From Lachnospiraceae bacterium UBA7202 (GTDB lineage Bacteria > Bacillota > Clostridia > Lachnospirales > Lachnospiraceae), in contig DKUO01000047.1 of assembly GCA_002490705.1 (NCBI GenBank), positions 1-30,496 of the forward strand: a stretch of 30,496 nt of DNA, written 5' to 3'. Under the pieces are notes generated by a model. That model was given only the letters and a program-made list of their open reading frames with translations. It searched no databases and was not told the DNA's origin. The translations under genes were made by a program, and so were the position numbers. Of the stretch, positions 1 to 9,473 are shown one piece after another. Every line of letters begins with the position of its first letter. The first letter of the stretch is position 1.

Positions 1-18
1 GCCCATGGCGCGCAAACC

Positions 19-60
19 AAAAAAATCGGGAATATAAGCTGTCGCTCTTTTCCCGATTTT
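19..60 (-). terminator. Intrinsic terminator after the cotH-like gene
   Basis: Read on the minus strand, an 11-bp stem (AAAATCGGGAA paired with TTCCCGATTTT) encloses a loop of about 17 nt and runs into a T tract, just past the CotH stop codon. It closes the GH13-transglutaminase-CotH transcript. Nothing else is recognisable in bases 1-18. Confidence 0.75.
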
Positions 61-68
61 CACAATTC

Positions 69-1736
69 TTACTCCCCGATTTTTCCCGAAATTCGCAATT
101 CTTTTTCTATTCCATTTTGTCGAAGCCATTCTTCCCCCATGTTTTCTACCAAAACATCCCAAATCGCGTCATATCTGTTGTCAAAAAATTCAGTCAGCCA
201 TTCTAAATAGCCGTCAAAATCTTCCTCCCGCACCGCCGGGTAAAACCGTCTGTTACTCTCCGTCATGGGTATTCTCATGGTTTCCCCATAATTCTTCAAA
301 AACTCGCCGCAGTTTTCCGCACTCAAAACCTCCCTGCCGATATATAAAATCCTCTCGGCGAACCGGCGCCGAAATTCTTCGTTATAATAGAGGGAGCAAA
401 ACATCCCGTCATCGTACAGCACTTCCAGGATAGAATCATATTCTATCACATCCATTCCGCCGGAGTTAACATCATACAGCATCCACCGCCATCTGCCGTC
501 CCCAAACTCGGACCCTTCATCTTCCCTTGTCCTCCACAGCGCGTAATTGGCGCTTGGCCAATCCTCATGCCGCTGAATATAAATCTGCGTGGCATAATAA
601 TCAATAAAACTGTCCATGTCTATCATCTGGCAGGCTGTCTCCCAGTTTTCAGACCGGGACATATCCTCCTGCGTTATAAACTCCTTCATCGCCAGATATT
701 CATCAAAATCCGAATCCTCCCCTTCTTTCAACCAGCCGGATTTGATCAGAACCACATTATCTTCCTTTACGTCATAATGATCCGCAATATAATCGTCGTC
801 ATACTCTTCCGACAGATAATAGACGCCCCAGTATTCACCGTTTAAAAACAAAACGCAGGGTATAAAGCGCATGGTGGCAAAATGAAGGCTTTCCGTCAGT
901 TCGTGAATCATCGGGTCCTTGACTTTGCAAAAATAATCGTTTCCTCCGGCATAAAAGACAATTCGGTGCGGAAGTTTACCCTTGTGAAAAAGTTCCGTCT
1001 GGAATTTATTATCGCCGCAATATTCGTCCCTCGCATAACAGCGGATGCTTTTCTGCGCCAGCCTTCTGCTTGTCCCTCCCTTGATCCGAATTCCGCATTG
1101 CTGTGTCAAAATCTGTCTTTGTTTATCGTCATAAATCGCAAGCGAAGCCTCCCGCTCCCACTCCGGCCCTCGTTCCGCATAATTCGCGTTCTCCTCAAAG
1201 CCCTTCACATAAATCCCCGTCTCGGGATCAAACAAATTTTCTGGATCTGTCACGATAGAAGCCGTGTATATCCCATCATACCCGGTTTTATCCTGAAATC
1301 CCACAAAATAGATACCGGTAATGGAGTCAAGGCAATTCCCCTCCCCATCAAAAACAGACGCCCGCACAACATTGCATTTATCAATGTTATAGTCCGGCGC
1401 TTCATACAGCGTATTATTTACAAAATCCGATATTCCCACATCCTGTCTGTCAGCATATCGGTTATCACCACTCGTCGCGTCCCCTATCAGGATCGGCGTC
1501 CCTTTGTCATAGAGATAATCCTCCTGTGTGGGTTCGCTGCCATCCAACGTATAGTAGACTTTATTTCCTGCCCTCCAGCTTCCGTTTATCTCAAGAGTAA
1601 AAGTATCCTTATAGTACCCGGAATCCTGTGAAAAATAAATATGGCCGTCAGATGACAGCCATACAATCACAGCCAAAGCCGACAATAAAACCCCGATGCC
1701 AAAAATGTCAAATGCTTTTCTGTAGCGCCCTTTCAT
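69..1736 (-). CDS. CotH-family spore coat kinase-like protein, membrane anchored
   Basis: CotH proteins are atypical protein kinases that phosphorylate spore coat proteins in Bacillus; other members act at the cell surface. This 555-aa protein has an N-terminal membrane segment (about residues 12-28), then a small beta domain with the chitobiase C-terminal-like signature YYTLDGSEPT (61-70), then the CotH core. Core motifs: RIKGGTSRR (217-225), GVYYLSE (304-310), HEDWPSANYALW (390-401) and WRWMLYDVNSG (416-426). The last two match the family's DW..N and D.N metal and ATP-site motifs. The kinase domain would lie outside the membrane. It is the last gene of the operon, 13 bp after the transglutaminase gene and before a terminator. 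The family call is firm; a role in the coat as opposed to the surface is inferred. Confidence 0.85.
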   Translation of the reverse strand: MKGRYRKAFDIFGIGVLLSALAVIVWLSSDGHIYFSQDSGYYKDTFTLEINGSWRAGNKVYYTLDGSEPTQEDYLYDKGTPILIGDATSGDNRYADRQDVGISDFVNNTLYEAPDYNIDKCNVVRASVFDGEGNCLDSITGIYFVGFQDKTGYDGIYTASIVTDPENLFDPETGIYVKGFEENANYAERGPEWEREASLAIYDDKQRQILTQQCGIRIKGGTSRRLAQKSIRCYARDEYCGDNKFQTELFHKGKLPHRIVFYAGGNDYFCKVKDPMIHELTESLHFATMRFIPCVLFLNGEYWGVYYLSEEYDDDYIADHYDVKEDNVVLIKSGWLKEGEDSDFDEYLAMKEFITQEDMSRSENWETACQMIDMDSFIDYYATQIYIQRHEDWPSANYALWRTREDEGSEFGDGRWRWMLYDVNSGGMDVIEYDSILEVLYDDGMFCSLYYNEEFRRRFAERILYIGREVLSAENCGEFLKNYGETMRIPMTESNRRFYPAVREEDFDGYLEWLTEFFDNRYDAIWDVLVENMGEEWLRQNGIEKELRISGKIGE

Positions 1737-1749
1737 GAAATCTCCCCGC

Positions 1750-3030
1750 TTATTGAACCCTGTACCGCTGCCCCTGGCACTGCGGCAAATTAATGGACAT
1801 ATCCTGCCTTATATGGGTATTCGCATAATCCTCGTCCGTCTTATTAAAATAATCATACTCTCCGCCCGGCGTATCGTCCCAGGTCACGTCCACATTATAG
1901 TATCCGTCATCCAGCGCAACAATATTCCATGCGTGATCCTGTCCTGCATATCCCGTACAATAATAGCAGGGAATCCCCATCCTCTGCATCAGATATTGAT
2001 ACGCTCTGGCATACCCCGCGCAAACGCTCTTTTTTTCCACAAGCGCACTGTAAGCGCTCTGGTTCATGTCCGCACTCTGATCATAATCGATTTCCCGGAT
2101 TAACATGTCGTGCAGTCTGGTCTCTTTATCATAGGGGCTGAGATTTGCCAATTCTGTCAGAATATTGTTCGCCGTATTATAAAAATCCGGAGACGCTTTG
2201 TCCAGCTCCTCCTTCGTCATGTTATAATCTAAATCAAGCTCGGCACAGACCTTGTTTTTATCGTACTTACAGGTAAATGTGGTGTTGAGCCAAAACAGTT
2301 CCGGGTGATCGTTGTAAACCGCCATCATTGCATTTTTAATCTCCGGCACCGTCACTTCCTCAATCGGAATGAAAGCCTCGTTCATCGCGTTGGCGTTGGC
2401 ATAAATCTGCCTGTAAACATGCTGCCCTTTCTCGTCAAGCATCTGATAATAGGGATAAAGAAGCGGATCAAAGGTAAGGCCGTCTCCCAGCTCCCCGTAA
2501 GTAAGGCCGGTGTACTCGCCGTCCGCCGCCTCCGACTGTTCCGTGATCGGCTCGTAACCGTTCTTACCGGTGACGATGGTAGGAATCTTAATATCGGACT
2601 GCAAAGGCTGTTCATAACCGTGGGTCCCCTTGACGCGCTCCGGTTCAGGCTGCGGCTCTTCGCTGGGAGTATCGCTGACAGGCGCATCCGGCTGACGGGC
2701 CGTCGTTCTCTGCGGCTCTTCCTCCTCCTCAGGCGTCGCCCCGGCATCCGCAGTATCCGTTATATCTGCGGTATCTGTGGTATCCGTTTCATCCACGATA
2801 TCCGAAGAAACCGGCTGTTCCGGGAACTCCTGCGACGCCTCGGCAGAATCGTCCCCCTCTGTATCTTCCGGGCTTTCCCCTGTCTCTTCCTCCGAAGAAG
2901 GGGCGTCACCGGACAACATAGCAGAAAGTCCCTTCGTAATCTCGGGATTTGTAGCAGACAGTATGATGAGCGCACACAAGAGCGCCGTCAAAACTCCTAT
3001 ACCTGTTAAGATTCCCTTTAGTATTTTCAT
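1750..3030 (-). CDS. Exported transglutaminase-like (Cys protease fold) protein
   Basis: The 426-aa protein has an N-terminal membrane anchor or signal (residues 9-27), a long low-complexity acidic and Pro/Thr-rich linker (about 40-150), and a C-terminal transglutaminase-like domain. The triad is visible as Cys337 (in SVCAGYARA), His366 (in GQDHAW) and Asp381 (in YNVDVTWDD). This is the usual set for bacterial surface proteins of the transglutaminase/protease superfamily, which may crosslink or cleave peptides; the substrate cannot be told from sequence. The ATG at 3030 has only a distant GAGAGG (13 nt), so initiation may be weak. It starts 39 bp after the GH13 gene and ends 13 bp before the CotH gene with no terminator between, so the three are probably co-transcribed. 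Confidence 0.85.
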   Translation of the reverse strand: MKILKGILTGIGVLTALLCALIILSATNPEITKGLSAMLSGDAPSSEEETGESPEDTEGDDSAEASQEFPEQPVSSDIVDETDTTDTADITDTADAGATPEEEEEPQRTTARQPDAPVSDTPSEEPQPEPERVKGTHGYEQPLQSDIKIPTIVTGKNGYEPITEQSEAADGEYTGLTYGELGDGLTFDPLLYPYYQMLDEKGQHVYRQIYANANAMNEAFIPIEEVTVPEIKNAMMAVYNDHPELFWLNTTFTCKYDKNKVCAELDLDYNMTKEELDKASPDFYNTANNILTELANLSPYDKETRLHDMLIREIDYDQSADMNQSAYSALVEKKSVCAGYARAYQYLMQRMGIPCYYCTGYAGQDHAWNIVALDDGYYNVDVTWDDTPGGEYDYFNKTDEDYANTHIRQDMSINLPQCQGQRYRVQ

Positions 3031-3069
3031 GATCGCGCCATAACCTCTCTACAATCGTTGCCGATCTGT

Positions 3070-5199
3070 CTAATGGAATTGCGGGAAACTCCGCTCTATA
3101 TGGTTCTCATGCCTTAAAATGACCGCCGATGTGGGCGGAAGAACCACCTTAACCTTACCGGAAATAACCGGGTATTCCTTTGCCTCTGTAGAATATCCTT
3201 CCGCCGTCGTCATCATCAGACGGATAAGCACACACTCTTTCGGAATGCCCAGATACCAGATAGACCATTCCTTTGTTACTTCATAGTCGTTGTTATTGAC
3301 CAGAATCAGAGACTGTCCCTCTCTGGTAAATCTGCCGTAACCGATCAAATTATAATCGCCCTCCACAAACTTCAGAGAACCTGTCAAAAATTCCCTATTG
3401 GTCTTGTGAATACGGATAATTTCCCTGTGGAAAGCAATCAGCTCCTGATCTTCATGTCCCCAGGGATAGGTCCGCCTGTTATCCGGGTCGGTAAACCCGC
3501 AAACCCCCGCCTCGTCTCCGTAATAGATCGTGGGCGCGCCGGGCCATGTCATCTGAATCACAACCGCCTCCCGTAAAACCGCTTTATTGACGCCCTCATT
3601 CGCCGCGTTCGGACCCAGCGTGTTCGTGCGGCCCACTTTACGGTTCGTTCTGGTCAGGAAGCGGGAGTGGTCATGATTGGACAACTCGTTCATGGCTACC
3701 AAAAGTGACGGCATGGTAAAAGCCGCGCTGTGATGCCTCATCGCACCCCAGAAGCTGTCGGCATTGCCCCGCATATCCTCTCTGTAATCATCGCTGTGCT
3801 TCTGCATCCCCGTCAAAAACCAGGTCACCGGCTCCATAAAGGCGTCATAGTTCATAACCGTATCCCACTCCTGCCCCTGTAGCCAGTCCATGGGACTTCC
3901 GTAATGCTCCGCCAGAATAATCGCGTCGGGATTGGCCGTCTTGACCGCCCTGCGAAACTCTCTCCAGAAGGAATGGTTAAACTCCGGGCTGTGGCCTAAG
4001 TCCGCCGCCACATCCAGTCTCCATCCATCCGCATTGTAAGGCGGGGATACCCATTTTCTTCCGATATACAGCACATAATCCAAAAGCTGTCTGGAATTTT
4101 CATAATTTAATTTCGGCAGCGTATCGTGCCCCCACCAACCGTCATAGGAGCCGTTGTAGGGAAATTTATTCTCGTCGTGAAACTGGAAATAATCATGATA
4201 GGGACTGTCCTTATCGATATAAGCCCCCTTCTCATATCCGGGCACATTCTCATAAATCCGCTCCCGGTCCAGCCATTTATTGAAGGAGCCGCAGTGATTG
4301 AACACGCCGTCCAAAATGACTTTCATGCCTCTTCTGTGCGCTTCCTTCACTACCTCCGCAAAAAGCCTGTTGCTGGCCTCCAGATTTTCCTTATTGGAAA
4401 CGCGGTCAATATATCTGGTAGCCAAACGGTTCTCCGTCTGCCCGTTCTCTAACAGCTCTCCCTCATCGTGCACAATTTTTCCGAAATGGGGATCAATATA
4501 ATCGTAGTCCTGAATATCATACTTATGGTTGGAGGGCGACACAAACAAGGGATTAAAATAAATCACATCCACGCCCAGCTCCTGTAGATAGTCCATCTTA
4601 TCCAGTACGCCCTGCAAATCACCGCCGTAAAACTCGCGCACTCCCATAACCGCCGGATACTTATCCCAATCCTCTACCCTGACGGTTTTATCTCCTATAT
4701 ACTGGTACTCGTTGGTCAGCACATCGTTGGACGGGTCCCCATTATAAAAGCGATCTACGTAAATTTGGTAAAAAACTGCCCCCTTGGCCCAGTCCGGCGT
4801 CTTAAAACCCGGAATAACCTGGAAAAAGTAATAGCTGTTAATATCCTTTGTGACGCCCCGTCTGTCGTAAAAGCAGGAAAGCTTTCCCGCATGTATCTCA
4901 AAATAATACGATAATTTTTCATTTTCCAGCTGAACCGTATGCGAATAATAATCGAAATAGGCATCCGATTCGGTCTTAAACATCAGGTGTTTCTCATCCT
5001 TGTGTACAAAAAACACCTTGTCGATATTGTTCTTCGCAGAACGGAAACGCACGGTAACCTCGCCGTAGGCGCTGGGCTCCGACGGCGTCACATAATCTTC
5101 TGTCGTATCAGAAAACAAAGCCTTCCTGTTAAACACCGGGCGCATGCCCGCAAAATACTGCTGATTTTTTTCTGCCCTCTGAAATTGATTAATATCCAT
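3070..5199 (-). CDS. GH13 alpha-glycosidase (neopullulanase/cyclomaltodextrinase type)
   Basis: This enzyme hydrolyses alpha-1,4-glucan oligosaccharides (maltodextrins, cyclodextrins or pullulan fragments), probably in the cytoplasm since no signal peptide is seen. From the chosen start it is 709 aa: an N-terminal CBM34-like beta domain (about 15-130), then a GH13 barrel. The catalytic residues are visible: nucleophile Asp396 in GWRLDVA, acid/base Glu431 in ILAEHYG, and stabilising Asp510 in LSNHDHSR; GVFNH is also present. An in-frame start exists at 5226, but the ATG at 5199 has AAGGAAGG about 6 nt upstream and lies downstream of a good promoter, so it is preferred. It heads the operon with the transglutaminase-like and CotH-like genes. 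Exact substrate is not determinable. Confidence 0.9.
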   Translation of the reverse strand: MDINQFQRAEKNQQYFAGMRPVFNRKALFSDTTEDYVTPSEPSAYGEVTVRFRSAKNNIDKVFFVHKDEKHLMFKTESDAYFDYYSHTVQLENEKLSYYFEIHAGKLSCFYDRRGVTKDINSYYFFQVIPGFKTPDWAKGAVFYQIYVDRFYNGDPSNDVLTNEYQYIGDKTVRVEDWDKYPAVMGVREFYGGDLQGVLDKMDYLQELGVDVIYFNPLFVSPSNHKYDIQDYDYIDPHFGKIVHDEGELLENGQTENRLATRYIDRVSNKENLEASNRLFAEVVKEAHRRGMKVILDGVFNHCGSFNKWLDRERIYENVPGYEKGAYIDKDSPYHDYFQFHDENKFPYNGSYDGWWGHDTLPKLNYENSRQLLDYVLYIGRKWVSPPYNADGWRLDVAADLGHSPEFNHSFWREFRRAVKTANPDAIILAEHYGSPMDWLQGQEWDTVMNYDAFMEPVTWFLTGMQKHSDDYREDMRGNADSFWGAMRHHSAAFTMPSLLVAMNELSNHDHSRFLTRTNRKVGRTNTLGPNAANEGVNKAVLREAVVIQMTWPGAPTIYYGDEAGVCGFTDPDNRRTYPWGHEDQELIAFHREIIRIHKTNREFLTGSLKFVEGDYNLIGYGRFTREGQSLILVNNNDYEVTKEWSIWYLGIPKECVLIRLMMTTAEGYSTEAKEYPVISGKVKVVLPPTSAVILRHENHIERSFPQFH

Positions 5200-5235
5200 A
5201 ATCAGCCTTCCTTTTAAAACAAACACTACACAATT

Positions 5236-5264
5236 ATTTTATACTATATGTTGTGGAGTTTCAA
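5236..5264 (-). promoter_or_regulatory. Sigma-A-type promoter of the GH13 operon
   Basis: On the minus strand: TTGAAA, 17-nt spacer, TAAAAT, with a start expected near 5229. The leader would be about 30 nt and carries AAGGAAGG before the ATG at 5199. Confidence 0.6.
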
Positions 5265-5324
5265 GTGTTTAAAGGGGTTTGATACTACTTAGCCGGTCAG
5301 ATCGTCCGATGGAGGAACAAAAAG

Positions 5325-5355
5325 TAAAAAAGACAGTTGCAAAACTGTCTTTTTT
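5325..5355 (-). terminator. Intrinsic terminator downstream of ftsH
   Basis: A near-perfect stem AAAAAGACAGTT/AACTGTCTTTTT with a 4-nt loop, A-flanked on one side and T-flanked on the other, so it could work in both directions. It sits between ftsH and the GH13 promoter and ends the ftsH transcript. The wider 312-bp gap between the GH13 start and the ftsH stop also holds the GH13 promoter and a G/C-arm hairpin at 5408-5441, and no gene that can be supported. Confidence 0.8.
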
Positions 5356-5407
5356 AGAGAAGGTATTTCTTTCTTATGGGGTATAGCAAAAAACTATATA
5401 ATGTATT

Positions 5408-5441
5408 GGGGGGTTACAAGTAGTATATTAGCATACCCCCC
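5408..5441. other. G-tract/C-tract inverted repeat in the ftsH 3' region
   Basis: A run GGGGGGT is matched by ACCCCCC about 20 nt later. It lies in the ftsH 3' untranslated region and overlaps a weak minus-strand promoter-like pair (TTGTAG, 17 nt, TAATAT at 5425-5453). Function unknown. Confidence 0.35.
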
Positions 5442-5511
5442 TGTTGTCTACAATACCAAGGATTCACAAATATTACAATTTTATATACCCGTTTTTGTGC
5501 AATTTATACAA

Positions 5512-7365
5512 TTATTCCGTCTCGCCCACTCGCGCACCCGGCTCTTCCGGCTGCGGATAATAGGTATCAAAGAGCGACTCGAACTCTGCGCGGTTGATCT
5601 TTTCCTTCTCCAGAAGGAGATTTGCACACTTATGCAGCACATCCTCGTGTTCCATAATAATCGCCTTCGCCTTCTGATAGCAGTCGTCGATGATGGTCTT
5701 TACCTCCCGGTCAATCTCCCCGGAAACAAGCTCGCTGTGGTTCTTTGCATGGGCCAGATCCCTGCCGATAAAGACTTCGTCGTCGTCATCGTCATAATTG
5801 ATCACGCCGATATTATCGGACATTCCGTACCGGGTCACCATCCTCCGCGCCACTTTGGTCGCCTTCTTGATATCGCTGGACGCACCCGTGGTAATATCAT
5901 CAAAAATAATTTCCTCCGCAATACGGCCTCCCAGAGACACCATGATATCCTCGATCATCTTGCCCTTTGTGAGGAACATCTCGTCCTTCTCAGGAAGCGG
6001 CATCGTGTAACCGGCCGCCCCAAGTCCCGTAGGAATAATGGATACCGTGTAAACCGGCCCCACATCGGGCAGCACATGGAATAGAATCGCATGGCCCGCC
6101 TCGTGGTAAGCCGTGATCTTTTTTTCTTTCTCCGAAATGATACGGCTCTTCTTCTCCGCGCCGATTCCCACTTTGATGAAAGCCTTCTTAATATCGTCCT
6201 GCCGCACAAACGCCCGCTTATCCATGGCTGCATTGATGGCCGCCTCATTTAACAGGTTTTCCAGATCCGCGCCCGTAAAGCCTGCCGTGGTCTGGGCGAT
6301 CTGCTGCAAATCCACATCATCGCCGAGAGGCTTGTTCTTGGCATGTACCTTTAAAATGTCTTCCCTGCCCCGCACATCCGGCGAAACCACGGTAATCTTT
6401 CTGTCAAAACGCCCGGGACGCAGGATCGCCGGATCAAGGATATCTACGCGGTTGGTGGCCGCCATCACGATAATGCCCTCGTTGACTCCGAAACCATCCA
6501 TCTCCACAAGCAGCTGGTTTAACGTCTGCTCTCTCTCATCATGGCCGCCGCCCATACCGGTACCGCGGCGTCTCGCCACCGCATCGATCTCATCAATAAA
6601 AATAATACAGGGCGCATGACGCTTCGCCTCCGCAAACATGTCACGCACGCGGGACGCGCCCACACCGACAAACATTTCCACAAAATCAGAACCGGAAATA
6701 CTGAAAAACGGCACATTCGCCTCGCCCGCAATGGCCTTGGCAAGAAGCGTCTTACCGGTGCCGGGCGCGCCTTCTAAGAGAACGCCCTTGGGAATCCTCG
6801 CGCCCACTTTGGTAAATTTACCCGGCTCTTTGAGAAATTCCACAATTTCCTGCAACTCTTCCTTCTCTTCTTTCAATCCGGCCACTTCTTCCAGCGTTAT
6901 CTTGTTCTCGCCGCCCATGAGAAGCCTCGCCCGGCTCTTCCCGAAATTCATCATCTTTCCGCCGCCGGAATTCTGAGAATTCATCATGACAAAGAAGAAA
7001 ACGCAGACTACCACCACAATCAAGATCGGCAGGACGCTGTTTAAGAACCAGCTCTCCTCCGGGACGCTCTCCACCGAGCAGTCTATGCCATGCTCTCTGA
7101 CAATCGACTCCATCTGCGTCACATCTGTTACATAGAGAACCCGCTCCTCGCCGTTTTTCAAAATCACTTCCAGAGAACCGGTGGGCGTGTCCTTATTCGG
7201 GCAGACTGTCACGACCGCCACTTCCCCGTCTTCCATCTGCCTTTCAAATTCTCCTCTTGTATAACCGTTGCTGGGCACGCGCAGCGTCCCGACCCAAACC
7301 GTAAACAACAGCAGGCAGATAATAATTACAAAATACAGATAAATGCTTTTACCACTCTTGTTCAT
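5512..7365 (-). CDS. ftsH: ATP-dependent zinc metalloprotease FtsH
   Basis: FtsH is the hexameric, membrane-anchored AAA+ protease that degrades misfolded membrane proteins and some regulators. The 617-aa protein is full length. It shows two membrane segments (about 8-26 and 110-128) flanking a small external domain, Walker A GAPGTGKT (199-206), Walker B IIFIDEID (254-261), the second region of homology ATNRVDILDPAILRPGRFDR (303-322), and the zinc site HEAGH (421-425). An acidic stretch DDDDDE lies in the C-terminal protease domain. The ATG has AGAGGAG 4 nt upstream. It follows hpt by 31 bp, the usual tilS-hpt-ftsH order, and ends at an intrinsic terminator. Confidence 0.97.
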   Translation of the reverse strand: MNKSGKSIYLYFVIIICLLLFTVWVGTLRVPSNGYTRGEFERQMEDGEVAVVTVCPNKDTPTGSLEVILKNGEERVLYVTDVTQMESIVREHGIDCSVESVPEESWFLNSVLPILIVVVVCVFFFVMMNSQNSGGGKMMNFGKSRARLLMGGENKITLEEVAGLKEEKEELQEIVEFLKEPGKFTKVGARIPKGVLLEGAPGTGKTLLAKAIAGEANVPFFSISGSDFVEMFVGVGASRVRDMFAEAKRHAPCIIFIDEIDAVARRRGTGMGGGHDEREQTLNQLLVEMDGFGVNEGIIVMAATNRVDILDPAILRPGRFDRKITVVSPDVRGREDILKVHAKNKPLGDDVDLQQIAQTTAGFTGADLENLLNEAAINAAMDKRAFVRQDDIKKAFIKVGIGAEKKSRIISEKEKKITAYHEAGHAILFHVLPDVGPVYTVSIIPTGLGAAGYTMPLPEKDEMFLTKGKMIEDIMVSLGGRIAEEIIFDDITTGASSDIKKATKVARRMVTRYGMSDNIGVINYDDDDDEVFIGRDLAHAKNHSELVSGEIDREVKTIIDDCYQKAKAIIMEHEDVLHKCANLLLEKEKINRAEFESLFDTYYPQPEEPGARVGETE

Positions 7366-7396
7366 GAAGCTCCTCTATTCTTATCTTACTCTGATA

Positions 7397-7921
7397 TCAG
7401 TCAAATTTTACAATTCCAATATAAGGAAGATTGCGGTATTTCTGGTCATAATCCAAACCGTATCCCACCACAAACTCATCCGGAATCTCAAATCCTGTAT
7501 AATCTACCTTCACATCCACCACACGCCGCTCCGGCTTATCCAATAGCGTACAGAGCTTCACATCCTCAGGGCCTCTGCTCCCCAGCATATCAAGCAGATA
7601 ACTGAGCGTCCGCCCGGAATCCACAATATCCTCAATCACAATGACATGCCTGCCTGTGAGAGGTTCATCCAAATCCTTCACAATCCTGACCACCCCGCTG
7701 GACTTTGTGTCTCCGCCGTAGCTTGACACTGACATAAAATCAATGGACACCGGAATGGTAATCCGCTTGGCAAGCTCGCACATAAAAAAGCTGCCTCCTT
7801 TTAAGACACATACCAGATGCACCTTTTTCCCCGCATAATCTCTGGAAATCTGTTCGCCGATCTCCTGAATCCGCTTATCGACTTCCTGTTCCGTCAGCAA
7901 CACTTCTATTCGTTCTGCCAT
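7397..7921 (-). CDS. hpt: Hypoxanthine phosphoribosyltransferase
   Basis: This enzyme salvages hypoxanthine (and often guanine) to IMP or GMP using PRPP, in the cytoplasm. It is 174 aa, the usual length. The PRPP-binding motif VIVIEDIVDSGRT is at 93-105, the flexible-loop SSYGG is near 66-70, and the PPi loop LKGG is at 40-43. The ATG at 7921 has AGGAGG 6 nt upstream. Its first 47 nt overlap the 3' end of tilS in another frame, which suggests translational coupling. The tilS-hpt-ftsH linkage is conserved across Firmicutes. Confidence 0.95.
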   Translation of the reverse strand: MAERIEVLLTEQEVDKRIQEIGEQISRDYAGKKVHLVCVLKGGSFFMCELAKRITIPVSIDFMSVSSYGGDTKSSGVVRIVKDLDEPLTGRHVIVIEDIVDSGRTLSYLLDMLGSRGPEDVKLCTLLDKPERRVVDVKVDYTGFEIPDEFVVGYGLDYDQKYRNLPYIGIVKFD

Positions 7922-9452
7922 CGTTTCCTCCTATCAGACGTACCTCCAAGATACGTCTCGTACTTTTCTCCACCCGGTATTGTCTGCTTGTGCGGTATCC
8001 CGGCACCCAGAGAATATGTGCGCCGTCAGCCAGCAGATACATGCCGTCCCGCTCGGCTTTGGGGATTTTCTCGTTAATCATATACTGTTTCACAGACTGG
8101 GTATGAAGCGCCTCATCTATCGTGAGATAATCTCCCGTTTTCCTGTTTCGCAGGAGTAAAGACGTAGTTATTTTATCATAATCAAACCATTTCGTATATC
8201 TATTTTCTGGAATATTTTGTTCCTTTCTGTAGAAAACCGTCGGAGACGGCATAAAATCCGCCTCCCACAGCGTAAAGAGAAAGCCTCCTGTACCGGGAAC
8301 GGCAATTTCAAGCGGGACTCCCGGCGTAAACGCAGATTCCACAACCGGAATTTCCGGCAGCCTTTCGGAAAGCAATCCCGGCCCGTTTCCCCTCCGCACT
8401 GTCTTTTCCCCGGACTGTGCCGCCGTCTGCGTCCGGCTTAAGACCAAGCGCCCATATTCCTTGTAAACCTTGATGCCGTAGGGCAAAGACAGCTCCTTGC
8501 TCCCGTCTTTTCCCATAACAGCCAAAAGCGCCTCCATATGGCGCGCGGTGATATCCTTGCGATGAGGCGTCAGCTTTTCCAACGCGCGAAACAGCACCCG
8601 CTTCCTCATAACAATATCTTCCGCTTCCAGCCCAGGCAGCTGTATTTCCACCTCTCCTGTCAAGCCCTTTTCCTGATTCCCTGTGTAAAACAGGTCTTCT
8701 TTTACATATCTGTCATAAAGTCTATCCGTCTCCCGCTCCAAATAGTCCTCTGTCTCAGCCAGAATATCCGCCAGCTCTCCCATATGGGACACCGCCCCAT
8801 GACAGATATTTTGCTGCGCATAAGATAAAATATGATGTCTGATCCGGTTTCTGGCGTAAGTATCCTCCCTGTTGGTACAGTCCTCCCGCCAGCTGATTCC
8901 TTCCGCTTCCAGATAAGCTTCTATCCGGGCCCGGTCCAGACACAAAAGCGGACGAATCACCGATTCCCTGACAGGACGAATAGAGCCCAGTCCCTTAAGC
9001 CCGCTTCCGCGGAACATGTGAAAGAGCATGGTCTCCGCTCTGTCCTCCGCGTTGTGCGCCACCGCAATCTTTCCCGGGGCCCCCGCCTGAACCTCTCCGA
9101 GAATCTGCGCAAAAACCTGATAACGCAAAATCCTGCCCGCTTCCTCCTCGGAAAGTTTATGTTCCTGCGCATAGCCCTGCATATCAATCTCCCGCAAAAA
9201 AAAGGGAATGTCCCACTGTCTGCACAGGTTTTCCACAAAAAGGGCATCCTCCCCGGCCTCTGCGCGCAGGCCATGATTGACATGCACTGCCGCCAGCTGA
9301 AAAGAAAGCTCCTTCTGCATCCGCGCAAGCAAATGCAGCATACAGACGGAGTCCGCACCGCCGGAAACTCCGGCCAATACACAGTCCCCCGCCTCTATCA
9401 TTTTATGCGCAGAAATATATTTTTTTACACATGCAAAGACTTCATCCCTCAT
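7875..9452 (-). CDS. tilS: tRNA(Ile)-lysidine synthetase TilS
   Basis: TilS converts C34 of tRNA-Ile(CAU) to lysidine using ATP and lysine, which changes its reading to AUA; it is essential. The 525-aa protein has the N-terminal PP-loop SGGADS (30-35), a HNAEDRAET adenylation-region motif, a middle helical domain and a C-terminal TilS_C domain containing LRNRKTGDYLT. It is somewhat longer than the typical 430-470 aa, and its last 15 or so residues overlap the hpt start and look unconserved. It is separated from the spoIIE-like gene by a striking perfect hairpin (9474-9506). Confidence 0.93.
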   Translation of the reverse strand: MRDEVFACVKKYISAHKMIEAGDCVLAGVSGGADSVCMLHLLARMQKELSFQLAAVHVNHGLRAEAGEDALFVENLCRQWDIPFFLREIDMQGYAQEHKLSEEEAGRILRYQVFAQILGEVQAGAPGKIAVAHNAEDRAETMLFHMFRGSGLKGLGSIRPVRESVIRPLLCLDRARIEAYLEAEGISWREDCTNREDTYARNRIRHHILSYAQQNICHGAVSHMGELADILAETEDYLERETDRLYDRYVKEDLFYTGNQEKGLTGEVEIQLPGLEAEDIVMRKRVLFRALEKLTPHRKDITARHMEALLAVMGKDGSKELSLPYGIKVYKEYGRLVLSRTQTAAQSGEKTVRRGNGPGLLSERLPEIPVVESAFTPGVPLEIAVPGTGGFLFTLWEADFMPSPTVFYRKEQNIPENRYTKWFDYDKITTSLLLRNRKTGDYLTIDEALHTQSVKQYMINEKIPKAERDGMYLLADGAHILWVPGYRTSRQYRVEKSTRRILEVRLIGGNDGRTNRSVADGTGSR

Positions 9453-9473
9453 CCTTCGTCCGTCCGCCCATCA

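Noticed and set aside
882..1631. Plus-strand 249-codon frame
   Set aside because: It is antisense to the CotH gene, whose family motifs are all in the minus-strand frame.
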